Shown here piece by piece: positions 1 to 7,650 of a stretch of 58,331 nucleotides of DNA. The translations under genes were made by a program, and so were the position numbers. The notes under the pieces were generated by a model. It had not been told where the DNA came from. It did not search any database and saw only the letters and a list, made by a program, of their open reading frames with translations. This DNA is from Acidobacteriota bacterium (GTDB lineage: Bacteria > Acidobacteriota > Terriglobia > Terriglobales > Acidobacteriaceae): NCBI GenBank assembly GCA_013290025.1, contig JABCYV010000003.1:1-58331 (forward strand). The letters run 5' to 3'. How positions within the stretch are numbered: the stretch's first letter is position 1; each line of letters starts with the position of its first letter.

Positions 1-29
1 GAGCGCTCACAGCCAGAGTTGCGGCATCG

Positions 30-467
30 GTGGCAACGGCCGTAATGGAACGAGATGTCTGTTGCGATCGCAACTCGGCGCTGGAAGATCAGGTCGCTTC
101 TGCTGGGAAGTCGTCTCTGAAGGAACTAGGCGAAAAACTTCGCGGTAAGCACTATCTGAGCAGCGGGCTGCCAATTCTCGTCGAGGAGCAATATTGGCCG
201 GCAGCATCGGTAAATCCGGAAGGCATCATAGGTTCCCTGATGGCGCAATGTCCGTTGTTAATGCTTTGGAATGGCCGCTTGTACGTTATGTACGGAGCCG
301 TACTCGACGAGTACAAATATTACAGCGGCACGAACGTACACGTAATCAGGACGTTGTTGCTGGTTGATACCCGCTTCTCGGATCAGAGGAGATATGTCTC
401 CTTCAATAGGCAAAGTGACGATTGGGGAAGAGTAACCGGAGTTCTGGCGCTGACGATCAAGCGATAG
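30..467 (+). CDS. hypothetical protein, possibly 5'-truncated by the window edge
   Basis: The reading frame runs open from base 3 of the window to the TAG at 465-467. The GTG at 30 and an ATG at 45 are only the first internal candidate starts, and the true start may lie outside. The visible product is about 145 residues, mixed alpha/beta, with no signal peptide or membrane segment. Its centre has aromatic-rich stretches such as LLMLWNGRLYVMYGAVLDEY, and it ends in a basic TIKR. I do not recognise the family. No convincing ribosome binding site precedes the GTG. It converges on the minus-strand pmbA gene with about 70 bp between stops. It could be the C-terminal part of a secreted or regulatory protein. 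Confidence 0.45.
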   Translation: MATAVMERDVCCDRNSALEDQVASAGKSSLKELGEKLRGKHYLSSGLPILVEEQYWPAASVNPEGIIGSLMAQCPLLMLWNGRLYVMYGAVLDEYKYYSGTNVHVIRTLLLVDTRFSDQRRYVSFNRQSDDWGRVTGVLALTIKR

Positions 468-536
468 AAGAGCGAATTGCTGATGCCGTCAGGCCGGCAC
501 CGTTTCATCGGCTTCCGGTGCTAGCCATTGCGGCAC

Positions 537-1928
537 TCAGAACTTGGTCACTTCGGTGAAATTAAAATCCTGAACCTTCATCGCTGGAACCACCATATCG
601 AATGATTCTTCGCCGCTGGCCCGGACCGGGGTTCCCATCTCTTCCACGTTCGAAAGCATGTGAATCAGGCTCTGGTTGAAGCGGAAGTTAAGCACGCCAT
701 GACGAATCTTCCCATTCTCCACCAGGAAAGTGCCATCACGAGTCATGCCGGTGAGAATCTTTTCGTAAGGATCCACTTCACGGATATACCACAAGCGCGT
801 CACCAGAATTCCGCGTTCGGTTCCGGCAATCATTTGGTCCACGGTCTTCGGCTCTTTGGACGGGTCGAAAACAATGTTCATGGGAGCTTCTCCCATTTCG
901 TTGGGAACAGGGAAACCGTGGCCGGTCGGTTCGATCAGACCAACTTTCTCTTTGTATTCCGATTTTTTCATCTGCTCCGCCGTGGAGCGAGCGTAAACCA
1001 GACGTGCCACCGCTCCGTTCTCAACCAACTGGACACGTTGACGAGGTATGCCTTCGCCATCAAAGGGCGCGCCCGACTGTTGCGGATGAGAGACATCGTC
1101 CCAGATATTGATGTTCTCGCCAAAGAGTTTTGCTCCAACCCGGTTATTTAAGAAGGACCGCTGATCGAGAATCGCCAACCCTCCAAAATCGAAAAACATG
1201 AACCCGACCAGATCGAGCACTGCGGCTGGCTCCAGAATGACCGTATACTTTCCGGGGGGAATCTCGAGTGGGCTGGCCGACTCGAGTGCTTTCTGTGCCG
1301 CAATATCGGCCAGTTTCAGCGGATCAAGATTCGCGACATTTGGTGAGTTGGCTTTCTGCCAGCCCGATGAATTGCTGCCCAGCATAGTGATCGAGAGTTC
1401 CGACGAAGTCTGCGTATGCCATTGGGCGAGTCCACGCGAATTGAAAATTCCTTCTAGCGATTCCGCTGTTGAGAAGATTCCGGCGGTGGTGAGATTGTGC
1501 TTGGCCGCCACGGCCACGATCTTCTTCACCGCTTCAGCCCGCTGCTCCGGAGTTGTCGCCGCAGTCAGTTCAAGGTGTCGGCTGGGAATCGCTGCTGTGG
1601 CACGGACACGCTCGCCCGGTAAGCCTGCCGGTACCGGCAACAAATCCGCATCCGGATGCTGGACCTTTGCCAGATTCTCCGATGCCTGGACTACTCGTTT
1701 CAGACTCTCATCGTCGAACTTATTGGTTGTCGCCCGTGCCGTCTTCTGGCCGAACGCCGTCCGCACCGAGACACCGTAGTTTTCTTCCGCAACATTCTGA
1801 TGAATAGTGTTGTTGGCAAAGCGTGTGAGCGCACTCTTACCGCCGAAGAAAAGTACCTCGACTTCATCGGCAGTCGAGTACCTAATGATGCGTTCGAAAA
1901 TGTCGCCAGCGGTTTCCTTGTTTAACAT
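537..1928 (-). CDS. pmbA: TldE/PmbA-type subunit of the TldD/TldE metalloprotease
   Basis: This is a 463-residue member of the TldD/PmbA (U62) family, about the usual length. It lacks the HExxxH zinc motif, which its neighbour at 2079-3545 carries, so it corresponds to the non-catalytic TldE/PmbA partner. Family features seen are an N-terminal alpha/beta domain and a C-terminal beta-rich half containing GKYTVILEPAAVLDLV and later PFDGEGIPRQR. In characterised bacteria the TldD-TldE heterodimer degrades unfolded peptides and trims modified peptides such as microcin B17. I chose the ATG at 1928 (MLNKETAGD). An upstream in-frame start at 1961 would place 11 extra residues inside a REP-like repeat. 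It lies downstream of tldD on the same strand, separated by 150 bp that hold two hairpin elements. Confidence 0.88.
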   Translation of the reverse strand: MLNKETAGDIFERIIRYSTADEVEVLFFGGKSALTRFANNTIHQNVAEENYGVSVRTAFGQKTARATTNKFDDESLKRVVQASENLAKVQHPDADLLPVPAGLPGERVRATAAIPSRHLELTAATTPEQRAEAVKKIVAVAAKHNLTTAGIFSTAESLEGIFNSRGLAQWHTQTSSELSITMLGSNSSGWQKANSPNVANLDPLKLADIAAQKALESASPLEIPPGKYTVILEPAAVLDLVGFMFFDFGGLAILDQRSFLNNRVGAKLFGENINIWDDVSHPQQSGAPFDGEGIPRQRVQLVENGAVARLVYARSTAEQMKKSEYKEKVGLIEPTGHGFPVPNEMGEAPMNIVFDPSKEPKTVDQMIAGTERGILVTRLWYIREVDPYEKILTGMTRDGTFLVENGKIRHGVLNFRFNQSLIHMLSNVEEMGTPVRASGEESFDMVVPAMKVQDFNFTEVTKF

Positions 1929-1956
1929 GTAGCACTGGTAACTGAACTCTGATCTT

Positions 1957-2014
1957 GTCATCCTGAGCGAAGCTTTCCGGTTCGCATGCGAACCGGAAAC
2001 GAGTCGAAGGACCT
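1957..2014 (+). repeat. REP-like hairpin repeat, solo copy
   Basis: The ends are GTCATCCTGAGCG (1957-1969) and GTCGAAGGACCT (2003-2014). They enclose a perfect 26-bp palindrome at 1974-1999 whose half is TTTCCGGTTCGCA. The same ends occur at 18715-18773 and, inverted, at 19083-19140, with unrelated palindromes inside. It sits between tldD and pmbA, so it would be transcribed as a strong stem-loop if the two are co-transcribed. Repeats with these ends are, from general knowledge, common in many bacterial genomes. Confidence 0.85.
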
Positions 2015-2038
2015 GGTGTTTCGCTTGCGGTGAGTCTC

Positions 2039-2064
2039 CCTTCGTGCTCTTAGGGACACGAAGG
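2039..2064. repeat. short intergenic hairpin
   Basis: CCTTCGTG (2039-2046) and CACGAAGG (2057-2064) form a perfect 8-bp inverted repeat with a 10-base loop, 14 bp beyond the tldD stop. No T-run follows on the minus strand, so it is not a clear intrinsic terminator. A related string (GGACACGAAG, then TCACGAAGG) occurs at about 11579-11602 between lptB and rpoN. Confidence 0.6.
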
Positions 2065-2078
2065 AGGAATCCAAAGGT

Positions 2079-3545
2079 CTAATTTCCCTTATACGCACTG
2101 CCTGCCTTAATGTTTCTAAACCTTGCCGGCGCCGCTCCGTGCCCTGTTCCCATTACCTGCTGCGGTTGTCCCTTGCCACAATGCGGCGTTCCCCAAAGCA
2201 CCCATTCGTCGCGCGAGCAGATCGCATCCATCGAATTCCAGAATTCCGTGGTAATTCCGCTGTAAGAGGGGTTCTTTAGCATACGCACGCGCTTTCCGTT
2301 CTTGATCTCCCAACCTGCCTCGCATCCAAATTGAAAGTTGTAGCGCTTGTCGTCAATCGACCACGAACGGTTCGTCTCCATGTAAATGCCGCTCTCGGTC
2401 GATGCAATCAACTGTTCCCGAGTCAGCGGCTTGTCTCCGGGCAGAATGCTGATGTTCGTCATGCGAATAATGGGCAGCCGATTCCAGCCTTCGGCCCGAA
2501 GCGTTCCACCAGAACGATTGGCGCCGATAGTGTGAGCCGTCTCCCGCGAACTGAGATACCCGGTGAATAAACCATTCGTAATGATCGGCGTGCATTGCGC
2601 GGGCACGCCTTCGTCGTCGAATCCAAAAGTCCCGAGCCCGGGCCCGTGGTCCTGGCGCGCGTCGGCGACAATGTTGACCAGATCGCTGCCATAACGCAGC
2701 TTGCGCAACTTGTCGAGGGTGAGGAACGACGTTCCGGCAAAATTAGCTTCCATGCCCAGCACGCGGTCAAGTTCAATCGGATGTCCAACCGATTCGTGAA
2801 TCTGCAGTCCGAGCTGGGAGGCGTCCAAGATAATGTCAAATACGCCCTCCGGACATCGGTCCGCCTTGAGCAGCGCGACCGCTTCTTCGCCCACGCGGCG
2901 GACATTTTCTATTAACTTCAACTCTTGAACCAGTTCGTATCCTTTGTTCTGCCACTGCCCACCGAAAGAGTTGGGATACGATCGCTTCTGAATTTCACTG
3001 CCGGCAAACGCGTACGCCGCGTAACCAGCTCCAGTGGTGTATTTCGTCTGATGAATGTTGGCGCCTTCGGACGAGACAAACCACTGCTCCTCGCGATGAA
3101 AATTCATATTGGCTTCGGCCAGGGTGACGCCCGCGACCGACCGTAGTCCAGAATCGATCTTGAGTAGCAGATCGATGTTTTGCTCAACCGAAGTAGTGAA
3201 GGGATCAATCTGGATAGGGGTGGTCCACTCGGCGCTGACCGCCTTTTCAGGCGCGAGTTGAATATCGTGTTGCTTCACTCGCGACGACGCCTTGGCAATC
3301 TCCACCGCGCGCGCTGCCGTGGACTCGACGGCAACCCGGCTCAGGTCGTCAGAGGCCGCATAACCCCATGCCCCATCTGCAATGACGCGTACACCGATAC
3401 CCCGAGATTCCGAATCCGAAGCGCTGCTGACCTTGCCGTTCTTGGTGGATAGCGCCCGGCTGCGCTCGTCACCAATGCGCGCGTCGGCATAGGAAGCTCC
3501 GCGAAGAGTAGCGGTATTCAGAGCCCAATCAGCGATGTGTTTCAT
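2079..3545 (-). CDS. tldD: TldD metalloprotease, catalytic subunit
   Basis: This 488-residue U62-family protein carries the zinc-binding motif HESVGH at residues 250-255, within LQIHESVGHPIELDRVLG. This identifies it as the catalytic TldD. The N-terminal half (about residues 1-220) is the alpha/beta domain and the C-terminal half is the beta-rich metalloprotease domain. In characterised systems TldD pairs with TldE/PmbA to form a cytosolic protease chamber that cleaves unstructured peptides, including modified-peptide precursors and antitoxins. The ATG at 3545 opens with a plausible amphipathic N-terminus (MKHIADWALN). pmbA follows 150 bp downstream on the same strand. The pair is separated by a REP-like repeat rather than being tightly coupled. 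No peptide-modification gene is nearby, so a general proteolytic role is more likely than maturation of a local product. Confidence 0.93.
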   Translation of the reverse strand: MKHIADWALNTATLRGASYADARIGDERSRALSTKNGKVSSASDSESRGIGVRVIADGAWGYAASDDLSRVAVESTAARAVEIAKASSRVKQHDIQLAPEKAVSAEWTTPIQIDPFTTSVEQNIDLLLKIDSGLRSVAGVTLAEANMNFHREEQWFVSSEGANIHQTKYTTGAGYAAYAFAGSEIQKRSYPNSFGGQWQNKGYELVQELKLIENVRRVGEEAVALLKADRCPEGVFDIILDASQLGLQIHESVGHPIELDRVLGMEANFAGTSFLTLDKLRKLRYGSDLVNIVADARQDHGPGLGTFGFDDEGVPAQCTPIITNGLFTGYLSSRETAHTIGANRSGGTLRAEGWNRLPIIRMTNISILPGDKPLTREQLIASTESGIYMETNRSWSIDDKRYNFQFGCEAGWEIKNGKRVRMLKNPSYSGITTEFWNSMDAICSRDEWVLWGTPHCGKGQPQQVMGTGHGAAPARFRNIKAGSAYKGN

Positions 3546-3895
3546 AGCGGAAAATCAAATCTATCACAGAGAGTGGGACGCGAAGGAAGCATCGACACGA
3601 TGCATTTTTCGTCACGCAAAGAAAGCCTACCGCCCGCCACTTCGCGTGAAGCCCGGCAGGAAAAGCGTTGCCTGATATCACAATTTATTTCTTCTCGCGC
3701 CGAGAACTATGGTGAATCCTTATGCAACTCTTCGCGGAGCAACATATTCCCAAGATCTGAGTTTGTATACAGGACAGAGATTTCAAGATCGGGCCTGGAC
3801 GTTTTGGGCCGAAACTTTCGCCCTTCATCCGCGCAACCCGTGGCGGCAAAGCAGCATCGGGCAAGCGAAGGATGGTCGGGCAGGAGGAGAGCGCG
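3546..3895. other. intergenic region between divergent tldD and the WxPGYW-protein gene
   Basis: About 350 bp. The open frames here do not look protein-like. A strong Shine-Dalgarno (AGGAGG at 3883-3888) lies just ahead of the next ATG. One stretch near 3573 (GTGGGACGCGAAGG) recalls part of the c-di-GMP-I riboswitch consensus, but the rest of that fold is not visible. Confidence 0.5.
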
Positions 3896-5212
3896 ATGCA
3901 TATCAGCCGCTCTATTCGTTTGTTGTTTCTTGCACTAGTGATGTTGGCCCTGCCGGCCGCATCGTTCGCCGGCGTCTTCGTGTCTATCACGGTTGCTCCG
4001 CCGGTGCTGCCGGTCTACGTGCAGCCGATATGCCCAGGCGAGGGCTATATTTGGACGCCAGGTTACTGGGCCTACGGCGAGGATGGCTATTACTGGGTGC
4101 CGGGTACCTGGGTGCTGGCTCCCGAAGTAGGTTTTCTCTGGACCCCTGGCTATTGGGGTTGGAGTGAAGGCTTCTATGTCTGGAACGCCGGCTACTGGGG
4201 GCCGCATGTCGGTTTCTATGGCGGCATCAATTACGGCTTCGGCTATGGGGGTATCGGCTATGAGGGCGGATACTGGAACCACGGCGCCTTCTACTACAAC
4301 CGCACAGTGAACAACGTGAACATCACCAACATTCACAACGTTTACAACAGGACAGTAATCAACAACACCAGCGTGAACCGCGTCAGCTTTAACGGAGGCA
4401 GAGGCGGAATCACCGCCAGGCCGACCGCTGCTGAAGAAGTTGCCGTGCGTGAGCACCACGTCCAGCCCACCGCCATGCAGACCTGGCATGAGCATGCCGC
4501 AAGTGCCAACCGCTCGCAGCTTGCGTCCGTGAATCATGGCCGGCCGGCAGTAGCCGCAACTCCCAAGCCGGGAGAATTTCGCGGCCATGGAGTGGTAAAG
4601 GCAAGCCGAGCGGGAGCGCCGTACAAACCTGCCCCCGAACGCGCTGCGGCTGCACCACGGACCAACAACCCGGCTTCACGGCCAGGAAATAGTACGGAAA
4701 ACAAGGTTGCTCACCCAGAGACATCGTCGCGCAGCGCTAAGGCCCCTCGTCCCAGCATGACTCGCTCGCCGAGTGCATCTGAGTCTGCTAAAGCGAATGT
4801 GCACCGTCAGGAGAGTACGCCTCGGGCGCACAATGTGCCTCGTCCGAGTAGCTCTCGTTCGGAGAGCGGGACCCGTACCAAAGCGGCGTCTCGCCCGTCG
4901 AGTGCCCCTCGTCCGAAGAGTGCATCTGAGTCTGCTAAAGCGAATGTGCACCGTCAGGAGAGCGCGCCTCGTGCGCACAATGTGTCTCGTCCGAGTAGTT
5001 CTCGTTCGGAGAGTACGCCTCGCACGCAAGCGGCGTCTCGCCCGTCGAGTACTCCTCATCCATCGAGCGTGCCCCACCCCCAGAGCGAACCTCGTGCGCA
5101 GAGTATGCCGCGTCCGAGTGCGGCGCCCAGGGAGACGGCCCATGCGCAAAGCCCTCCTCGGCCGGAGAAACAAGTTCATCCACCCAATGGCCGCGAGGAG
5201 CGTCCTCACTAG
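3896..5212 (+). CDS. secreted WxPGYW-repeat protein with Ser/Arg/Pro-rich repetitive tail
   Basis: The 438-residue product starts at the ATG at 3896, 7 bp after AGGAGG; an in-frame start at 3872 has no such site. It begins with a signal peptide (MHISRSIRLLFLALVMLALP, cleavage near ASFA). Residues about 25-115 contain repeated Tyr/Trp/Gly units (YIWTPGYW, YYWVPGTW, FLWTPGYW, FYVWNAGYW) of the WxPGYW/YXWV family found in exported proteins. A Gly/Tyr-rich stretch and an Asn-rich segment (VNNVNITNIHNVYNRT) follow. From about residue 255 to the end the protein is low-complexity Ser/Arg/Pro/Ala, including two 49-residue tandem repeats. The tail is strongly basic, which suggests binding to acidic surface polymers. 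No function is established. A bidirectional terminator follows the stop. Confidence 0.8.
   Translation: MHISRSIRLLFLALVMLALPAASFAGVFVSITVAPPVLPVYVQPICPGEGYIWTPGYWAYGEDGYYWVPGTWVLAPEVGFLWTPGYWGWSEGFYVWNAGYWGPHVGFYGGINYGFGYGGIGYEGGYWNHGAFYYNRTVNNVNITNIHNVYNRTVINNTSVNRVSFNGGRGGITARPTAAEEVAVREHHVQPTAMQTWHEHAASANRSQLASVNHGRPAVAATPKPGEFRGHGVVKASRAGAPYKPAPERAAAAPRTNNPASRPGNSTENKVAHPETSSRSAKAPRPSMTRSPSASESAKANVHRQESTPRAHNVPRPSSSRSESGTRTKAASRPSSAPRPKSASESAKANVHRQESAPRAHNVSRPSSSRSESTPRTQAASRPSSTPHPSSVPHPQSEPRAQSMPRPSAAPRETAHAQSPPRPEKQVHPPNGREERPH
4771..5064 (+). repeat. two 147-bp tandem coding repeats
   Basis: The string GAGTGCATCTGAGTCTGCTA recurs at 4771 and 4918, giving a 147-bp (49-codon) period. 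Unit 1 is 4771-4917 and unit 2 is 4918-5064, with unit 2 more diverged toward its end. Each encodes SASESAKANVHRQES followed by RAHNV and a Ser/Arg-rich stretch. Because the period is a multiple of three, expansion or contraction would keep the frame. Confidence 0.9.
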
Positions 5213-5233
5213 TTGCGGATTGGCTTGAACAGT

Positions 5234-5268
5234 CAAAAAGGGGCGGCTGACGCCGCCCCTGAATTTTG
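5234..5268. terminator. bidirectional intrinsic terminator
   Basis: AGGGGCGGC (5239-5247) and GCCGCCCCT (5252-5260) form a perfect 9-bp GC-rich stem with a TGAC loop. An A-run precedes it (5234-5238), which reads as a T-run on the minus strand, and GAATTTT follows on the plus strand. It sits between the converging genes at 3896-5212 and 5378-6565 and can serve both. It is the clearest terminator in the window. Confidence 0.85.
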
Positions 5269-5377
5269 TCCTAGAACTTCGTGGGTAATGAGTCCGAGGC
5301 GGTGCTGACTTTACTTTCCGTGGTGGAGAGCGGGCTCCGGCTTCCGCAGGCGAAATCATAATGGTTGGGTCGGACCA

Positions 5378-6565
5378 TCAGATCTTCAGAAAAATGCCTT
5401 TGCGATACAACATCCACATCGCTACCCAGCAGATAAGCACATAAACCAGGGCATAAATAAGTGATAAATTCGGAGGGCTAACCAGACCAGCGAATACGCG
5501 CTGATAAATCATTTCCTGCCAGGTCAGGGACCGTCCATTTGCAAGGTGGACGTACATGTGCTCAATCCAGTGCGAGATGATTTCCGCAAAGACGTAAGCG
5601 GCGATGGCATTCATGCCGAATACGCGAAATGGCATTGCCCAGCCAGCACGCCAGCGCTTGACGTCAAGCACCCAATAACAGACCGCGAGACAAACCAGCG
5701 CCATCCCGGCGGTGAAGATCACGAAAGAGCTGGTCCACAACTTCTTATTGATAGGAAACCAGATGTCGAAGAATTTTCCAACGGCCAATCCGGCCACTCC
5801 AAAAATTGCCAGACCCAGCGCTTTGGCCCTGGCGCTGCGCTCTGAGCGTAGCCATTCCCCTGTGAGTACTCCGAGCAAGCTGGTCGCAATCGCCGGGATG
5901 GTGCTTAGAACACCTTCCGGATCACGTGTGCCTTCGTATAAATGCCCAAATGGAATTGTGCGGTCGAGCCAGGCCGCCAGGTTGCGATCGGGGTCAAGCA
6001 AGGGAATGTCACGCGTGGGCACGCCAAACCCGGGCACGGGAACAAAGCGCATCAGAAGCCAGTAGCCTACAAGAGAAGCAACGATCGTGATGATCCAGCC
6101 ACGCCGGTCAGACCACAACACCAGGACCGCCGAGACGACGTAACAAATCGCGATCCGTTGCAACACACCGTAAAAGCGCCACGTGCCCGTATGATATTGA
6201 TCAGGAAAACCGTTCAGAAATACTCCTAGTGCGAACAGAATCAGGCCCCGTCGAAGCACATGCGACAAGAGCTGTGCACGTGTCTCACCGCGCCTCAAGC
6301 GCGAGGAAAACGAAAACGCCAAGGATACGCCGACGATAAAAAGAAAGAAGGGAAAGACCAGGTCGGTCGGCGTCCATCCGTTCCAGTTTGCATGCTTGAG
6401 TGGCCAATACGCCGTCTGCTCATCGCCGGGATTGTTAACTAGAATCATTCCAGCAATGGTGGCGCCGCGGAACAAATCGAGTGCCAGCAATCTGCCCGAA
6501 GATGACTGCGCTGATTGGCTTGTCAGCGTTGCCTGCCCCGCCGCAATGGGTAACGTGGGGGACAT
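5378..6565 (-). CDS. COG4299 membrane acyltransferase (HGSNAT-like, DUF5009 type)
   Basis: The 395-residue polytopic membrane protein starts near LLALDLFRGATIAGMILVNN, the hallmark N-terminus of bacterial relatives of heparan-alpha-glucosaminide N-acetyltransferase. It continues with family segments WTPTDLVFPFFLFIVGVSLA and a long series of hydrophobic helices (about ten predicted by eye). Lysosomal HGSNAT moves acetyl groups across a membrane to a glucosamine terminus. The bacterial homologues are mostly uncharacterised and are assumed to acylate envelope or extracytoplasmic sugars. The length matches the family. The start is the ATG at 6565. The next gene upstream on the same strand (creatininase-like) ends 65 bp away, so they may be co-transcribed. 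The substrate cannot be told from sequence. Confidence 0.85.
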   Translation of the reverse strand: MSPTLPIAAGQATLTSQSAQSSSGRLLALDLFRGATIAGMILVNNPGDEQTAYWPLKHANWNGWTPTDLVFPFFLFIVGVSLAFSFSSRLRRGETRAQLLSHVLRRGLILFALGVFLNGFPDQYHTGTWRFYGVLQRIAICYVVSAVLVLWSDRRGWIITIVASLVGYWLLMRFVPVPGFGVPTRDIPLLDPDRNLAAWLDRTIPFGHLYEGTRDPEGVLSTIPAIATSLLGVLTGEWLRSERSARAKALGLAIFGVAGLAVGKFFDIWFPINKKLWTSSFVIFTAGMALVCLAVCYWVLDVKRWRAGWAMPFRVFGMNAIAAYVFAEIISHWIEHMYVHLANGRSLTWQEMIYQRVFAGLVSPPNLSLIYALVYVLICWVAMWMLYRKGIFLKI

Positions 6566-6630
6566 GAAAGGGTGAATTGTAGCATCCGCCGGAACACAAA
6601 AAGTTTTTCCAATCGGGGCAAGATGCCCGG

Positions 6631-7500
6631 CTAAGGCCGCGTCTCGAGCGGGTGCTTCGCTTTTTCGAAAAACTCATTCTGCAGTTGCAGGCTGGTCTGG
6701 TCCGCTTTGACAGCACGAATAGCATTCACGATCGCCACTTGCCAGTTGGTCATCTCAAATTCCCCGCGCTCGCGGGTTGCGGCTGACCCGTCGCCAGAAT
6801 AGTGATTGGGAAACCGCGCGTACCACCAGATAGCGGTGTACACCGTGTCCGGCAGCTTGAGCCGAGTCTGGTCGGCACCGGATTCGCTGTTCGCCCGATC
6901 CAGGTGCACCAAGTCTGGTCTCGAAATCAACATTTTGGAAGTTTCGGACTCTCCCCCATGCATGTCGACTGAAGTCTTCTTCGGAGGACCACCAGCTGGG
7001 GGTTCGACTAAACCAAGAACATAAACCACATAATTATGCTGTTTCTCCAACTGCGTCTGGGCAAAGAACGGCAGCAGATTCTCATTTCCGCCGTGGCCGT
7101 TGACAATGATAACTTTCTTGCAGCCGTTCCGTGCCATTTCATCCGTTGTCTCCTGTAAGAGCTCCAACTGCAGATGCGTGCTATAGGCGATGGTGCCAGG
7201 TTGGTGCCGCGCCTCAAAAATCTGGCCAAAGTAATACTCGGGAAAAACGATTGCGTATTCTTGTTCTGCAGCGTGCAAGGCAGCATAGCGAACATCCAGC
7301 AGATCGGTGCCTAACGGAAGATGCGCGCCATGCTTTTCCAGAATGCCGAAAGGCAGCAGGCAAGTACCCTTTGACTGTTCGATCGCGCTGCGAAAGTCAG
7401 CGGCGGTCAACTCCTCCCAATGCACTGAGAGCTTGGATTGAGGCCAGGTAAGAGTTGTGGAGAAAATAAGCATCATGAGCACGACAACGTTATTCCGCAT
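6631..7500 (-). CDS. secreted creatininase-family amidohydrolase
   Basis: The 289-residue protein has an N-terminal signal peptide (MRNNVVVLMMLIFSTTLTWP) and a full creatininase domain. Recognisable metal-site segments are LLPFGILEKHGAHLPLGTD (about residues 46-64), VNGHGGNEN in the middle and DMHGGESETSKM after it, with the expected Glu, His and Asp ligands present. The family comprises metal-dependent hydrolases and peptidases: creatinine amidohydrolase, formamide hydrolases of riboflavin-type pathways, and MftE, which trims the mycofactocin peptide. Most are cytosolic, so the signal peptide marks a less usual, exported branch. The substrate is unknown. There is no mycofactocin gene nearby. 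It precedes the COG4299 acyltransferase gene on the same strand. Confidence 0.85.
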   Translation of the reverse strand: MRNNVVVLMMLIFSTTLTWPQSKLSVHWEELTAADFRSAIEQSKGTCLLPFGILEKHGAHLPLGTDLLDVRYAALHAAEQEYAIVFPEYYFGQIFEARHQPGTIAYSTHLQLELLQETTDEMARNGCKKVIIVNGHGGNENLLPFFAQTQLEKQHNYVVYVLGLVEPPAGGPPKKTSVDMHGGESETSKMLISRPDLVHLDRANSESGADQTRLKLPDTVYTAIWWYARFPNHYSGDGSAATRERGEFEMTNWQVAIVNAIRAVKADQTSLQLQNEFFEKAKHPLETRP

Positions 7501-7650
7501 AACGGTCCTTCTCCTGAGCGGCGCATTTTAGCACTCCTCGAACCTTCCCCTCGGGTGCCTGCTTGAGATACGTTCGGTTACCGTAGTCACTGTGTCGGGT
7601 CGAAACGTCGAGGTATTATTTGGGGACCGGGCATCCATACTCCCCCCGTC

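Noticed and set aside
1929-1961. Longer N-terminus for PmbA
   Set aside because: It would start inside the REP-like repeat; ATG 1928 gives a normal family N-terminus.
3560-3640. Possible c-di-GMP-I riboswitch near GTGGGACGCGAAGG
   Set aside because: Only a short string resembles the consensus; the paired P1 and the tetraloop-receptor part were not found.
4771-5064. Repeats considered as a CRISPR array
   Set aside because: Only two long in-frame coding units without spacers and no cas genes.
4676-5359. Minus-strand Arg-rich frame of 227 codons opposite the repetitive tail
   Set aside because: It is the complement of the Ser/Arg repeats and also runs across the bidirectional terminator.
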